A stretch of 64,000 nt of DNA from Streptomyces griseochromogenes (GTDB lineage Bacteria > Actinomycetota > Actinomycetes > Streptomycetales > Streptomycetaceae). Positions 47,301 through 56,145 of the stretch are shown here, in pieces. The DNA lies in the NCBI RefSeq assembly GCF_001542625.1, contig NZ_CP016279.1, positions 1,736,001 through 1,800,000 of the forward strand, in the 5' to 3' direction. Within the stretch, counting starts at the first letter, position 1. Every line of letters begins with the position of its first letter. Below the pieces are notes generated by a model. The model ran no database searches and had not been told where the DNA came from. It saw only the letters and a program-made list of their open reading frames with translations. Made by a program: the position numbers and the translations under genes.

Positions 47301-48646
47301 GTGAGATCGAGCACGCGCTGAACGAGCAGCCGGAAGTGGACCAGGCGGTCGTCGTCGCGGCGGCATCCGGTGATCAGCGCCACCTCGTCGGCTTCGTGGT
47401 GCCGGCGGCTGCGGCCGCGGATCACGCGGATCCCGTCGAAGACGACTTCGGGGACATCGAACGCGACCCGGTGGCCCGGCTCCGGTTCAAGCTCGCCCGA
47501 CCCGGACTGCGGGGCATCGATGGGCCCTCGGTCGCACTCGCCGACAGCTCCTCACCCGCCTCGCAGCGGCGAAGCTGCCGGACCTTCCGCGCCGACCCCG
47601 TGCCGCGGCAGGCGCTCGCCGAACTGCTCGCCGCACTGCGCTCGACCGAACAGGACGGCCACTTCCTTCCCCGGTACGCGTACGGCTCTCCCGGGGCGCT
47701 CTACCCGGTACAGGTCTACGTGCAGATCCACCCCGGTCGCGTGGAAGGCGTGGCAGGTGGCAGCTACTACTACGACCCCCGCCGCCATGCCCTCACGCTG
47801 TGTTCCTCCGAGACCTCCCTGCCTGCCGAGCTCTTCGCCGCAGCCAACCAGGAACTCGTGGACAAGGCCGCCTTCGTCGTCTTCCTCGTGGCCCAGCGAC
47901 GCGCCATCGACCCGCTCTACGGCAAGGTCGCCCGCGACTTCTGCCTGCTGGAGAGCGGACTCGTCACCCAACTGCTGGAGATGACGGCCTCGCTGGGCGG
48001 CCTCGGCACGTGCCAACTCGGCGCGACCTCGGACGGCCCCGCCCTGCGCGCGGCCTTCGACCTCGACGAGGGACACGAGCTGCTGCACACGCTCGTCGGC
48101 GGACTGCCCGCCGACCTCGACACCGCACCGGCGCCGGTGACCGAGCAGGCCCTGGCCGACGAGTTGCGCAGCAGGCTGGCCGAGCGCCTCCCGTCCTACC
48201 TCGTGCCCGGCCGACTGGTCCTGCTGGACCGCCTGCCGCTCAACCAGCGCGGCAAGGTCGACCGGGGAGCACTCGTCCGACGAGCCGAAGCCGCCGACGC
48301 GGGCACCCGTGTCCGCCAGGCTCCTCGAGACGACATGGAGCGGCTGATCACCGACGTGGTGTGCCAGGTGCTGGGGCTGGAGAGCGTCGGCGCCACGGAC
48401 AATTTCATGGAGATCGGAGCGGGTTCGGTACATCTCACCCGGATGTACGGCCTCCTGCGGGACCGTCTGCCCCAGGACTTCGGCCTTCTCGCCCTCTTCG
48501 AACACCCCAGCCCCCGCGCCCTGGCCGCATGGCTGCGCGGCGACATCGACGACACGGCCGCCGTCGCGAAGGGCAGGGCACGAGCCCAGCGGCAGCGTGC
48601 CGCACGACAGCGGACCATTCGACGGACTCCCGGAACGGAGGAGTAG
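44336..48646 (+). CDS. NRPS: ACP(ArCP-like)-Cy-A(Cys)-Ox-PCP, thiazole-forming
   Basis: 1436 residues from ATG 44336 (AAAGGGG before it). Domains: N-terminal carrier (about 20-95; AGISSLRLL, Ser61 modified); Cy (about 120-545; DLFVAD with Asp254/Asp259 instead of HHxxxDG); A domain (about 565-1310). The A-domain specificity residues around FDLSLYD (Asp771), TLWNSVP and VILSGDW give the cysteine code (DLYNLS...). An McbC-like FMN oxidase is inserted between A8 and A10 (about 1075-1262; SCRTF, YAYGSPGALYPVQVYV), as in EpoB. PCP Ser1364 in GAGSVHLT. It condenses a starter acyl with Cys, cyclises to a thiazoline and oxidises to thiazole. No TE. Four bp before the PKS-NRPS gene. Confidence 0.93.
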   Translation: MTVPAGRHSEQTSAEDLRGLDSHDRRAAVEDWLRGRISHLGKAAPQDIDGTAPLTAAGISSLRLLRLRAQLTRELGVTPPLRVASLDALADWVTDALGGGQEGAGEPAGTHITPDPGKQFEPFPLTDLQHAYLMGRSQAFELGSLGGHAYFELTPADGDVQRLETAWQRVVQRHGALRMTVLPDGSQQTLEQVPPYRFDVLDLRAEPEDKALEWLEEVRARMSHEVFVLQQWPLFHIAVTQMPSGATHVHFSIDLFVADLWALRVLLGDWWRLYANPEADLPALELTFRDVVLAERATHGSGAFEQARRYWDERLDDLPPAPQLPADTAAARPHFTRRMARIPAPVWSTVKELAGGRGVTPSGVLLAAYSVVLGAWSSSQRFTVDVTLFNRPSIHPQIDSLVGDFTNVDLLAVDLVDADTFQDFADAVQQRLWMDLQHAAAGGVQSLRELAARRGTGTAALAPVVFTSALGNDDDGFSSLFGGFGTPVHAITQTPQLYLDHQVFEEQGEAVLVWDTRDGVLSESLLEDMFEAYQRLVLSLAEPRTWSGPPEIELPVWQREVRARVNETSGPLPSGVLATRILERSTAADSAGTAAVITAERVLTFEELGRQAVGIARALHARGLARGALVGIGAVKGWRQIAAVLGVTAAGCTYVPIDPVLPPARRAWMIEHAGIELLVTDHLQDVEWPPTLPLMAVDDVLPTSAEELARWQCPAEPEDIAYVLYTSGSTGTPKGVAVSHRSVLNTLMEVNRRFGAGPQDRILGLSSLSFDLSLYDTFGVPAAGGALVLPEPEAVRDPARWLKLIRSHRVTLWNSVPALMDMLATYCEAGSSTDALPLRTVILSGDWIPVRLPDRIRSLGDGIQVVAAGGPTETSVWSNAYAIEEVDSGWTSIPYGFPLRNHRLHVLNERLAPAPAWVPGPLYVGGAGLAAGYHRDPERTAQSFISHPVTGERLYRTGDLARYRPDGCLEILGREDFQVKIGGFRIELGEIEHALNEQPEVDQAVVVAAASGDQRHLVGFVVPAAAAADHADPVEDDFGDIERDPVARLRFKLARPGLRGIDGPSVALADSSSPASQRRSCRTFRADPVPRQALAELLAALRSTEQDGHFLPRYAYGSPGALYPVQVYVQIHPGRVEGVAGGSYYYDPRRHALTLCSSETSLPAELFAAANQELVDKAAFVVFLVAQRRAIDPLYGKVARDFCLLESGLVTQLLEMTASLGGLGTCQLGATSDGPALRAAFDLDEGHELLHTLVGGLPADLDTAPAPVTEQALADELRSRLAERLPSYLVPGRLVLLDRLPLNQRGKVDRGALVRRAEAADAGTRVRQAPRDDMERLITDVVCQVLGLESVGATDNFMEIGAGSVHLTRMYGLLRDRLPQDFGLLALFEHPSPRALAAWLRGDIDDTAAVAKGRARAQRQRAARQRTIRRTPGTEE

Positions 48647-48650
48647 AACC

Positions 48651-51600
48651 ATGAGCGCTCCGATATCGGACTCCAGCTCCACAGACGCCGTACCGGACTC
48701 CACCGACATCGCCGTCGTGGGCATGGCCTGCCGCTTCCCGGGCGCCTCGGACCCGGAAGCCTTCTGGCGGAACCTGCGTGACGGCGTGGTGTCCATCGAG
48801 CGGCTCGACGAGGCGGATGTGCTGGCGGGAGGCGTGCCGCGTGAACTGTTCGAGCGGCCCGAATACGTCAGTGCGGCTCCGGTGCTCGACGGTATCGACC
48901 TGTTCGACGCGTCGTTCTTCGGCTTCACCGGCCGTGAGGCCGCGCTCCTGGACCCCCAGCAGCGGCTGTTCCTGGAGTGTGCGTGGCAGGCCCTGGAGGG
49001 CGGCGGCTTCGACCCGGCACGGACCGGCCGTGTCGGCGTCTACGCCGGCGCCGGGATGTCCGCCTACCTGATGTCCAACCTCCTGGGCGGCGGCCGGTTG
49101 CTGATGAGCGCCTCCGGCTTCGAGCTGCAGATCCACAACGACAAGGACTACCTGTCGAGCCGGACCGCCTACAAGCTCGGGCTGACCGGCCCGGCGGTGA
49201 CCGTGCAGACCGCGTGCTCGAGTTCGCTGGTCGCCGTCCACCAGGCGTGCCAGGCGCTGCAGGGCTACGAGTGCGAGTTCGCGCTGGCCGGTGCCGCCTG
49301 CGTCCGGGTGCCCCATCGCGTGGGCTACCTCTACGAGGCCGGCCTCATGTTCTCGCCGGACGGTTCCTGCCGGCCGTTCGACGCCGACGCCGCCGGCACG
49401 GTGTTCGGCAGCGGGGTCGGTGTGGTCGCGCTGCGCCGGCTGGCGGACGCCGTCGCCGACGGCGACACCGTACTCGCCGTGATCAAGGCCACCGCGACCA
49501 ACAACGACGGCTCGGCCAAGGTCGGTTTCACCGCGCCCAGCGTCGAAGGTCAGGCGGAGGTCGTCACCACCGCGCTGGAACTTGCCGAGATCGACGCGAG
49601 GACGGTCACGGCGCTCGAAGCACATGGGACGGGCACCCCCCTCGGGGATCCCATCGAAGTGACCGCGCTCACCCGCGCATTCCGCGCACACACCGAAGAC
49701 ACGGGCTACTGCGCGCTCAGCTCGGTCAAGGGGAACGTGGGACACCTGGAGGCGGCCGCAGGCATGGCCAGTCTCATCAAGTCCGTCCTCCAGCTCCAGC
49801 ACCGCCAACTAGCGCCCACCGCCAACTTCCGCACACCGAACCCGCAGCTCGGCGTCGAGAAGACCCCGTTCCAGATCACCGACAGGCTGACCGACTGGAC
49901 GGCCGCGGACACGCCGTTGCGCATCGGCGTCAGCTCGTTCGGCATCGGTGGCACCAACGCGCACCTCATTCTCGAGGAAGCCCCGGAACCCTCCCGGAAC
50001 GTCCCGCCGGGCCGCGAGCGGCAGTTGATCACCATCTCCGCACGGACGCCCCAGGCGCTGGACGATGCCGCAGGGCACCTTGCCGCGCACTTCGCCGCCC
50101 TCGACGCCGCACCGTCCGAGCCCGGGCAGTTCGCCGACGCCGCCTACACGCTGCAGACCGGGCGGCACCCCTTCCGGTTCCGCCGGACCGTCGTCGCCGG
50201 AAGCGGTGCCGAAGCCGCCGACCTGCTCTCCGGCAAACACCCCGAGCTGGTCACCACCGCCGATGCGGGGGCAGCGCCCTCCGACATCGTCTTCCTGTTT
50301 CCGGGGCAGGGAGCCCAGTACGCCGGCATGAGCCGGGGCTTGTACGACAGTGAGCCCGGTTTCCGTACCCGGCTCGACGAATGCGCGGAGCTGCTCCGCC
50401 CGCATCTCGGAGCGGACCTGCGAGAGGTGCTCTACGAAGACGCTTCCGGCCCCGCGGCAGCCGCGCGGATCACCGCCACCGGGTTCGCGCAGCCCGCACT
50501 CTTCTGCGTCGAGTACGCCCTCGCGGGCCTGCTGAGGGACTTCGGCGTCGAGCCGTCCGCCATGGTCGGCCACAGTGTCGGCGAGCTGGTTGCCGCCTGC
50601 CTGGCAGGTGTCCTCGAACTCCCGGACGCGCTCCGCCTCGTGGCCCTGCGCGGCCGCATGATGCAGGAGCAGCCTGCCGGAGCCATGCTCTCGGTCGCCG
50701 CACCCGAGGAAACGGTCCGCGCTCTGCTGCCATCCGGCGCGGACATCGCCGCGGTCAACGCCCCTTCCCTGTGCGTGGCCTCCGGTCCGGAAGAGGCGAT
50801 CGCACGCCTCGAGGGCGAACTCGCCGGACAGGACATCGGGCACCGCAGGCTGCATACTTCCCACGCCTTCCACTCCGCGATGATGGACCCGATCGTCGCT
50901 CCCTTCACGGAAGAAGTCCTGCGGACCCGGCTGTCCCCACCGAACCGGCCGTTCATCTCGGACGTCACCGGCACCTGGATCACCGAAGAGCAGGCCACCG
51001 ACCCCTCGTACTGGGGGTCGCACGCCCGAAAGCCGGTCCGCTTCGCCGACGCGGTGGCCACCGCGTCCACCGGCCGCGCCGCCTTCATCGAAGTGGGTCC
51101 CGGCAACACCCTCGCCTCGCTCACACGGCAGGCCCTGCGGCCCGAAACGCGCGCCGCCGTCGTCACCACGCTGCCACGCCCCGACGAAAGCCGCTCGGAC
51201 ACCGACGCACTGCTCGCGGGACTCGGCGGTCTGTGGCAATGCGGCCGAGACCTCGACTGGGAGGCGCTGCACGCCGGGGCGCGGCGCCGGGTGCCGCTGC
51301 CCACCTACCCCTTCCAGCGCCAGCGCTACTGGGTCGAGCCGCGCGGCACCGAGACGGCAGCCGACCTGGACGTCATCGCGCCTGCCGAGCCGGCCGGCGC
51401 GGACGCCGACACAGCCACCCGGCCCGAGGTCCTCACCGCCCACGCCCCGGCCCGCAACGAGGACGAGCGTGCGGCCCTGGCCCTGTGGGAGGAGTACTTC
51501 GGCTACACCGGCCTCGGCATCCACGACAACTTCTTCGAACTCGGCGGTCACTCGCTGCTCGCCACCCGGATGCTCGCCCGGTACCGGGAACTGACCGGCC

Positions 51601-54600
51601 GCACCCTCACTCTGTCCGAGCTGCTGGCCGCCCCCACCGTCGCCGGTATGGTGGCCGCCGCCAGGAAGGCGGACACCCGGCCCGCGACCCTTCAGGTGGT
51701 GCCGGACCGTGAGCACCGATTCGATCCGTTCCCGCTCACCGAGATGCAGCAGGCGCAGTGGATCGGCCGGCTGGGCAGCTTCGACCTGGGCGGCGTCGCA
51801 GCGCACGTCTACCTGGAGTTCGACAGCCAGGGACTGGACCTGGCCCGGGCGGAGCGGGCGTGGCAGAAAGTGGTCGACCGCCACGACATGCTCCGCGTCG
51901 TGGTCCTGCCGGACGGCCGCCAGCGCATCGTGGAGACGGTGACGCCGTACCGCTTCCCGACCCTTGACCTGCGCGACGCCGGCGCCTCCGCGATCGAGGA
52001 CGAGCTGGCAGCCGTCCGCAGTGCCATGGAAGCCGAGGTTCGTCCGGCGGACACCTGGCCCCTGTGGGAAATCCGGGCCACCCGGCTGCCGGACGACCGG
52101 ACCCGCCTCCACATCAGCTTCGACCTGATCGTCGCGGACGTGGCCGGGTTCTTCTTCCAACTGCTGCCAGAGTGGGGCGCCCGCTACGCCGATCCTGACC
52201 GCCGGCTCGATCCGCTGGAACTCACCTTCCGCGACTACGTTCTGGCCGAGCAGCAGATGCGGCAGACGCCCGACTACGAGCGCGCCCTGGAGTACTGGCG
52301 GAGCCGGGTGGCCGAACTGCCGCCCGCGCCGGATCTCCCCGTCCGCAGGGCCGGCCGGGGAACGGGCGACTCCCGGTTCACCCGCCGGCATGTCTCGGTG
52401 CCGCCCGAGGTCTGGCAGCGGATCCGCGCCCAGGCCACCGAGCACGGCATCACCGCTTCCACCGCACTGATCGCGGCGTACGCGGCCGTGATCGGCGCCT
52501 GGAGCAAGAGCCAGCACTTCACGTTGAACCTGACCGCGGTCGACAGGCTTCCCGTCCACCCGCAGATCCGCGACATCGTGGGGGAGTTCGCATCCTTCGA
52601 CCTGCTGGAGGTGGACCTGCGTGGTGTCGCCGGCTTCGGGGACCTAGCGCGCCAGATCCAGCAGCGCAGCTGGGAGGACTTCGAGCACCGCAATGTCAGC
52701 GGCGTCCGTGTCCTGCGCGAGCTGGCCCGCGAACTCGGCAACAACGCCACCATGCCCGTCGTCGTCACCAGTTCCCTCACCGAGAGCGAGGACCGCTCAG
52801 ACGACACCTTCGGCTGGCTCGGGGAGCAGTCGTACTTCATCTCGCAGACCCCGCAGGTCACCCTCGACCACTTCATCATGGAGGTGAACGGCGCCCTCGA
52901 ACTCGCCTGGCACGCCCTGGAGGACCACTTCCCGGAGGGCATGCTCGACGACATGTTCGGCGCCTACCACGCTCTCGTGGTCGGCCTCGCCGACTCCGAC
53001 GGATGGTCCGCCGCGCCGTGCCCCGACCTCCCTTCCCACCAGAGGGAGGCGCGCGCCCTGGCCAACCGGACGACCGGCACTGCCCCGCACGGACTGCTGA
53101 CCGACAGTCTCCTGCACACCGTCGTGGACCCCGCCCTGGCCGAGCGCCCGGCGGTCATCGCTCCCGATCGCACGCTGACCCACACGGAACTGGTCACCCG
53201 GGCCTGCGCGCTCGCTCAGGAGCTGCAGTCCCGCGGCCACGGGCGGGCAGGCGTCATCGGCGTACGCCTTCCGAAGGGTTGGCGGCAGATCGTCGCCGCG
53301 GTCGCCGCATCGTTGGCCGGGGCTCTTTACGTGCCCATCGATCCGGACCTGCCCGAGGCACGCCAGCGCTGGCTCGTCGAACACGCGGGTGTCGACTGCC
53401 TGCTCACCGGTGACGACGACACGCTCGACCTCGGCGTCGAGGCCGTCCCGGTCCGGGACGCGGCGATCCCCGCCCAGGAGGCGGCGAACTGGCAGTGCCC
53501 GGCGCAGCCCGAAGACGTCGCGTACGTCATCTACACCTCGGGTTCCACCGGCACGCCCAAGGGCGTCGCCGTCACCCACCTCGCGGCCCTCAACACGATC
53601 AGCGACATCAACGAGCGGTTCCGCGTGGGCCCGGGCGACACGGCCCTCGGCCTGTCCTCGCTCAGCTTCGACCTGTCCGTCTACGACGTGTTCGGAGTGA
53701 TCGCCGCAGGAGGCACGCTGGTGCTGCCCGAGCCGGAGGCGCGACGCGACCCCGCCCGCTGGCTGGACCTCGTCCGCACCCACAAGGTCACGGTCTGGAA
53801 CACCGTGCCCGCGCTGATGCAGATGCTCGTCGAACACGCAGAGGCGGTCGGCACCACGGGCCTGCCCCTGCGCGTGACCCTGCTGAGCGGTGACTGGATC
53901 CCGGTCACCCTGCCGGACCGGATCCGCAGCGTGGCGGCAACCGAGGTGATCAGCCTTGGCGGGGCCACCGAGGCGGCCATCTGGTCGATCGCCCACCTCG
54001 TCGACGAGGTCGCACCCGACTGGTCGTCCATCCCCTACGGCCGGCCTCTGCGCAACCAGCGCTTCCACGTCCTGAACGAACGTATGGAACCGGCCCCAGT
54101 CTGGGTCCCCGGCCACCTCCACATCGCCGGCGCCGGGCTCGCCGAGGGCTACTGGAACGACCCCGAACGCACCGCCGAGTCCTTCCTCCCCCATCCCGCG
54201 ACGGGTGAGCGGCTCTACCGCACCGGCGACCTCGGCTGCTACCTGCCGGACGGCACGATCGAGTTCCTGGGACGCGAGGACTTCCAGGTCAAGGTCGGCG
54301 GGTTCCGGATCGAACTCGGCGAGATAGAGCACGCGCTCGACGAGGTGCCGGGATTGCGGCAGAACACGGTCGCGGCCATCGGCCCCCGCCACCAGCAGCG
54401 GCTCGTGGCCTATCTGGTCCCGGAACCCGAAGCTGACGGCGATCTCGTCGAGCAGGCCCGCCGGCGGCTGACCGAGGCTCTGCCCTCCTACATGTGCCCG
54501 TCCGACTTCGTACTCCTCGACGCCCTGCCGCTCAGCTCCAACGGCAAAGTGGACCGGGCGGCACTGCCCGAGCCCGGGCGGCACGGCGGACGCCGGGACG

Positions 54601-56126
54601 TCCCGAAGGAGACGGACGCCGCGGTGCAGGCGACGGCTGTCCGCTTGGCTGCCATCGCCGCCGAACTGCTCGGCATTGAGCTGGTGGGAGCGGGCGACAA
54701 CTTCTTCGAGCTCGGCGGCGACTCGATCCTCGGCATCCAGCTCGTGGCGAAGGCCAATGCACAGGGCCTTGCCCTCACCCCGCAGGACATCTTCGAAGCC
54801 GACAGCATCGCGGCCCTCGCCGCCGCATGCCATCGGGCCACCGGAGTGGAGACCAGTGAACGCCGGTCGGCGCTCACGACCCACCAGCGAGCCCTTGCCT
54901 TCCAGGCCGGCGGCACCGATGCCGACCCGGTACCGGGCTGGCTGCTGTACGAGGTCGACGGTGCCTTCGACCCCGCGATCGCCGAGACGGCCCTCGGCGC
55001 GCTGATGAGTCGGCACCCGGCACTCCGTCTGCGCATCGGCCATGGACCGGACGGCCCGGCCCAGTGGCCCGGTGACAGTCCCGACTCCTACGTGCCGGAC
55101 ATCGACCTGCGCTCCCTCCCGGAGGCCACCCGCCACAACACCATCCGGTCCATGCTGAGCGACATGGCCGGCGAGCTGGACCTGGCCGACGGTCCCGTCA
55201 TCAAGCTCGCCCTGATCAAGGCCGACGACGCATCCGGGCTGCTGGCCTGGGCCGGTTCCAGGGCAGTGATCGACGACGGCTCCTGGCCGCGGCTGATCCG
55301 CGATTTCCACCACGCCCACTCCCAGCTGGCCGCCTCCGGAGCGGTGGAATGGGACCTGCCGACCGGCGACTTCCTGGACTGGGCCGACGAGACCACCGTC
55401 CAGAGCCGAACCGTGGACGCGCGGCTCGACGACACCCCGAGGCCGACGCACACCCTGGACGGCGAGCTCGTCAGCGAACTCACCGCCGAGGACTTCGACC
55501 GCGTCACGCAGCACGCGCACCGCGCGTACCACCTCGAACCGCACGAGGTGCTTCTTGCCGCACTCGCCCGGGCTCTGAGCCAGGTCGGCGGCACAGAGGT
55601 ACAGGCGACCCTCGTCGCGGAGCGCACCCAGCGGCCGTCCGATGCCACCGGCCATCTGCTCGTCTCCACCGTCGGCCGGTTCACGGAGTTGGTCGCTCTC
55701 CCCGCCGGGACGGGAGCGGGTGACTGCCGCGACACGGCGTCGGCCGTGAAGAGCGGCTACCGAGCCGTGGCCGGGGACCTGCCGCCCGGGCCGCGCGTCG
55801 CGGTGCGGGAAGGGTTTCTCTGGACGGGCGACGACCCCGTCTCCGGGACTCCGTGGCCCGATGGCGCCCGTAACCGACCCAGCGACACCCTCGTAGAGAT
55901 CACCCCGGCCATGGTCGACGGGACCCTGCGTCTGCGCTGGTGGTACGCGCCGGAGGCCGAAGCCCGCGTACGCGCGGCTGCCGCGGAGCTGCCCCACCGA
56001 CTGGCAGAGCTCACCGCGCACTTCGAGGCGACGTCGGACCGCATCGTCGACACCTCCGACTTCCCCCTCGTCGACATGACCGACGAGGACCTGCAGCAGT
56101 TCATCGCCGGCCTGGGCGATCAGTAG
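48651..56126 (+). CDS. Hybrid PKS-NRPS: KS-AT(malonyl)-ACP-Cy-A(Cys)-PCP-degenerate E/C-like domain
   Basis: 2491 residues from ATG 48651 (GGAGGAG before it). KS (about 15-440; Cys189 in TACSSS, His in EAHGTGT and GNVGHLEA). AT (about 555-860; GHSVGE Ser642; HAFH indicates malonyl-CoA). No KR, DH or ER, so the beta-keto stays. ACP Ser968. Cy (about 1020-1450; DLIVAD Asp1158/Asp1163). A domain (about 1480-1980; FDLSVYD, TVWNTVP, LLSGDW: Cys code again), no Ox. PCP Ser2025. The C-terminal ~400 residues are E/C-like (TVGRFTELV) but the HHxxxDG centre reads SRAVIDDG (2203-2210), so both catalytic His are lost. Ends in a short docking-like tail (DMTDEDLQQFIAGL). Extends the thiazolyl acyl by malonate and Cys. 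Confidence 0.93.
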   Translation: MSAPISDSSSTDAVPDSTDIAVVGMACRFPGASDPEAFWRNLRDGVVSIERLDEADVLAGGVPRELFERPEYVSAAPVLDGIDLFDASFFGFTGREAALLDPQQRLFLECAWQALEGGGFDPARTGRVGVYAGAGMSAYLMSNLLGGGRLLMSASGFELQIHNDKDYLSSRTAYKLGLTGPAVTVQTACSSSLVAVHQACQALQGYECEFALAGAACVRVPHRVGYLYEAGLMFSPDGSCRPFDADAAGTVFGSGVGVVALRRLADAVADGDTVLAVIKATATNNDGSAKVGFTAPSVEGQAEVVTTALELAEIDARTVTALEAHGTGTPLGDPIEVTALTRAFRAHTEDTGYCALSSVKGNVGHLEAAAGMASLIKSVLQLQHRQLAPTANFRTPNPQLGVEKTPFQITDRLTDWTAADTPLRIGVSSFGIGGTNAHLILEEAPEPSRNVPPGRERQLITISARTPQALDDAAGHLAAHFAALDAAPSEPGQFADAAYTLQTGRHPFRFRRTVVAGSGAEAADLLSGKHPELVTTADAGAAPSDIVFLFPGQGAQYAGMSRGLYDSEPGFRTRLDECAELLRPHLGADLREVLYEDASGPAAAARITATGFAQPALFCVEYALAGLLRDFGVEPSAMVGHSVGELVAACLAGVLELPDALRLVALRGRMMQEQPAGAMLSVAAPEETVRALLPSGADIAAVNAPSLCVASGPEEAIARLEGELAGQDIGHRRLHTSHAFHSAMMDPIVAPFTEEVLRTRLSPPNRPFISDVTGTWITEEQATDPSYWGSHARKPVRFADAVATASTGRAAFIEVGPGNTLASLTRQALRPETRAAVVTTLPRPDESRSDTDALLAGLGGLWQCGRDLDWEALHAGARRRVPLPTYPFQRQRYWVEPRGTETAADLDVIAPAEPAGADADTATRPEVLTAHAPARNEDERAALALWEEYFGYTGLGIHDNFFELGGHSLLATRMLARYRELTGRTLTLSELLAAPTVAGMVAAARKADTRPATLQVVPDREHRFDPFPLTEMQQAQWIGRLGSFDLGGVAAHVYLEFDSQGLDLARAERAWQKVVDRHDMLRVVVLPDGRQRIVETVTPYRFPTLDLRDAGASAIEDELAAVRSAMEAEVRPADTWPLWEIRATRLPDDRTRLHISFDLIVADVAGFFFQLLPEWGARYADPDRRLDPLELTFRDYVLAEQQMRQTPDYERALEYWRSRVAELPPAPDLPVRRAGRGTGDSRFTRRHVSVPPEVWQRIRAQATEHGITASTALIAAYAAVIGAWSKSQHFTLNLTAVDRLPVHPQIRDIVGEFASFDLLEVDLRGVAGFGDLARQIQQRSWEDFEHRNVSGVRVLRELARELGNNATMPVVVTSSLTESEDRSDDTFGWLGEQSYFISQTPQVTLDHFIMEVNGALELAWHALEDHFPEGMLDDMFGAYHALVVGLADSDGWSAAPCPDLPSHQREARALANRTTGTAPHGLLTDSLLHTVVDPALAERPAVIAPDRTLTHTELVTRACALAQELQSRGHGRAGVIGVRLPKGWRQIVAAVAASLAGALYVPIDPDLPEARQRWLVEHAGVDCLLTGDDDTLDLGVEAVPVRDAAIPAQEAANWQCPAQPEDVAYVIYTSGSTGTPKGVAVTHLAALNTISDINERFRVGPGDTALGLSSLSFDLSVYDVFGVIAAGGTLVLPEPEARRDPARWLDLVRTHKVTVWNTVPALMQMLVEHAEAVGTTGLPLRVTLLSGDWIPVTLPDRIRSVAATEVISLGGATEAAIWSIAHLVDEVAPDWSSIPYGRPLRNQRFHVLNERMEPAPVWVPGHLHIAGAGLAEGYWNDPERTAESFLPHPATGERLYRTGDLGCYLPDGTIEFLGREDFQVKVGGFRIELGEIEHALDEVPGLRQNTVAAIGPRHQQRLVAYLVPEPEADGDLVEQARRRLTEALPSYMCPSDFVLLDALPLSSNGKVDRAALPEPGRHGGRRDVPKETDAAVQATAVRLAAIAAELLGIELVGAGDNFFELGGDSILGIQLVAKANAQGLALTPQDIFEADSIAALAAACHRATGVETSERRSALTTHQRALAFQAGGTDADPVPGWLLYEVDGAFDPAIAETALGALMSRHPALRLRIGHGPDGPAQWPGDSPDSYVPDIDLRSLPEATRHNTIRSMLSDMAGELDLADGPVIKLALIKADDASGLLAWAGSRAVIDDGSWPRLIRDFHHAHSQLAASGAVEWDLPTGDFLDWADETTVQSRTVDARLDDTPRPTHTLDGELVSELTAEDFDRVTQHAHRAYHLEPHEVLLAALARALSQVGGTEVQATLVAERTQRPSDATGHLLVSTVGRFTELVALPAGTGAGDCRDTASAVKSGYRAVAGDLPPGPRVAVREGFLWTGDDPVSGTPWPDGARNRPSDTLVEITPAMVDGTLRLRWWYAPEAEARVRAAAAELPHRLAELTAHFEATSDRIVDTSDFPLVDMTDEDLQQFIAGLGDQ

Positions 56127-56145
56127 CGCTTGTCGGGAGAGAAAC

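Noticed and set aside
55000..56126. C-terminal PKS-NRPS domain read as thioesterase or reductase
   Set aside because: There is no GxSxG or Rossmann motif; the residual motifs match the E/C fold.
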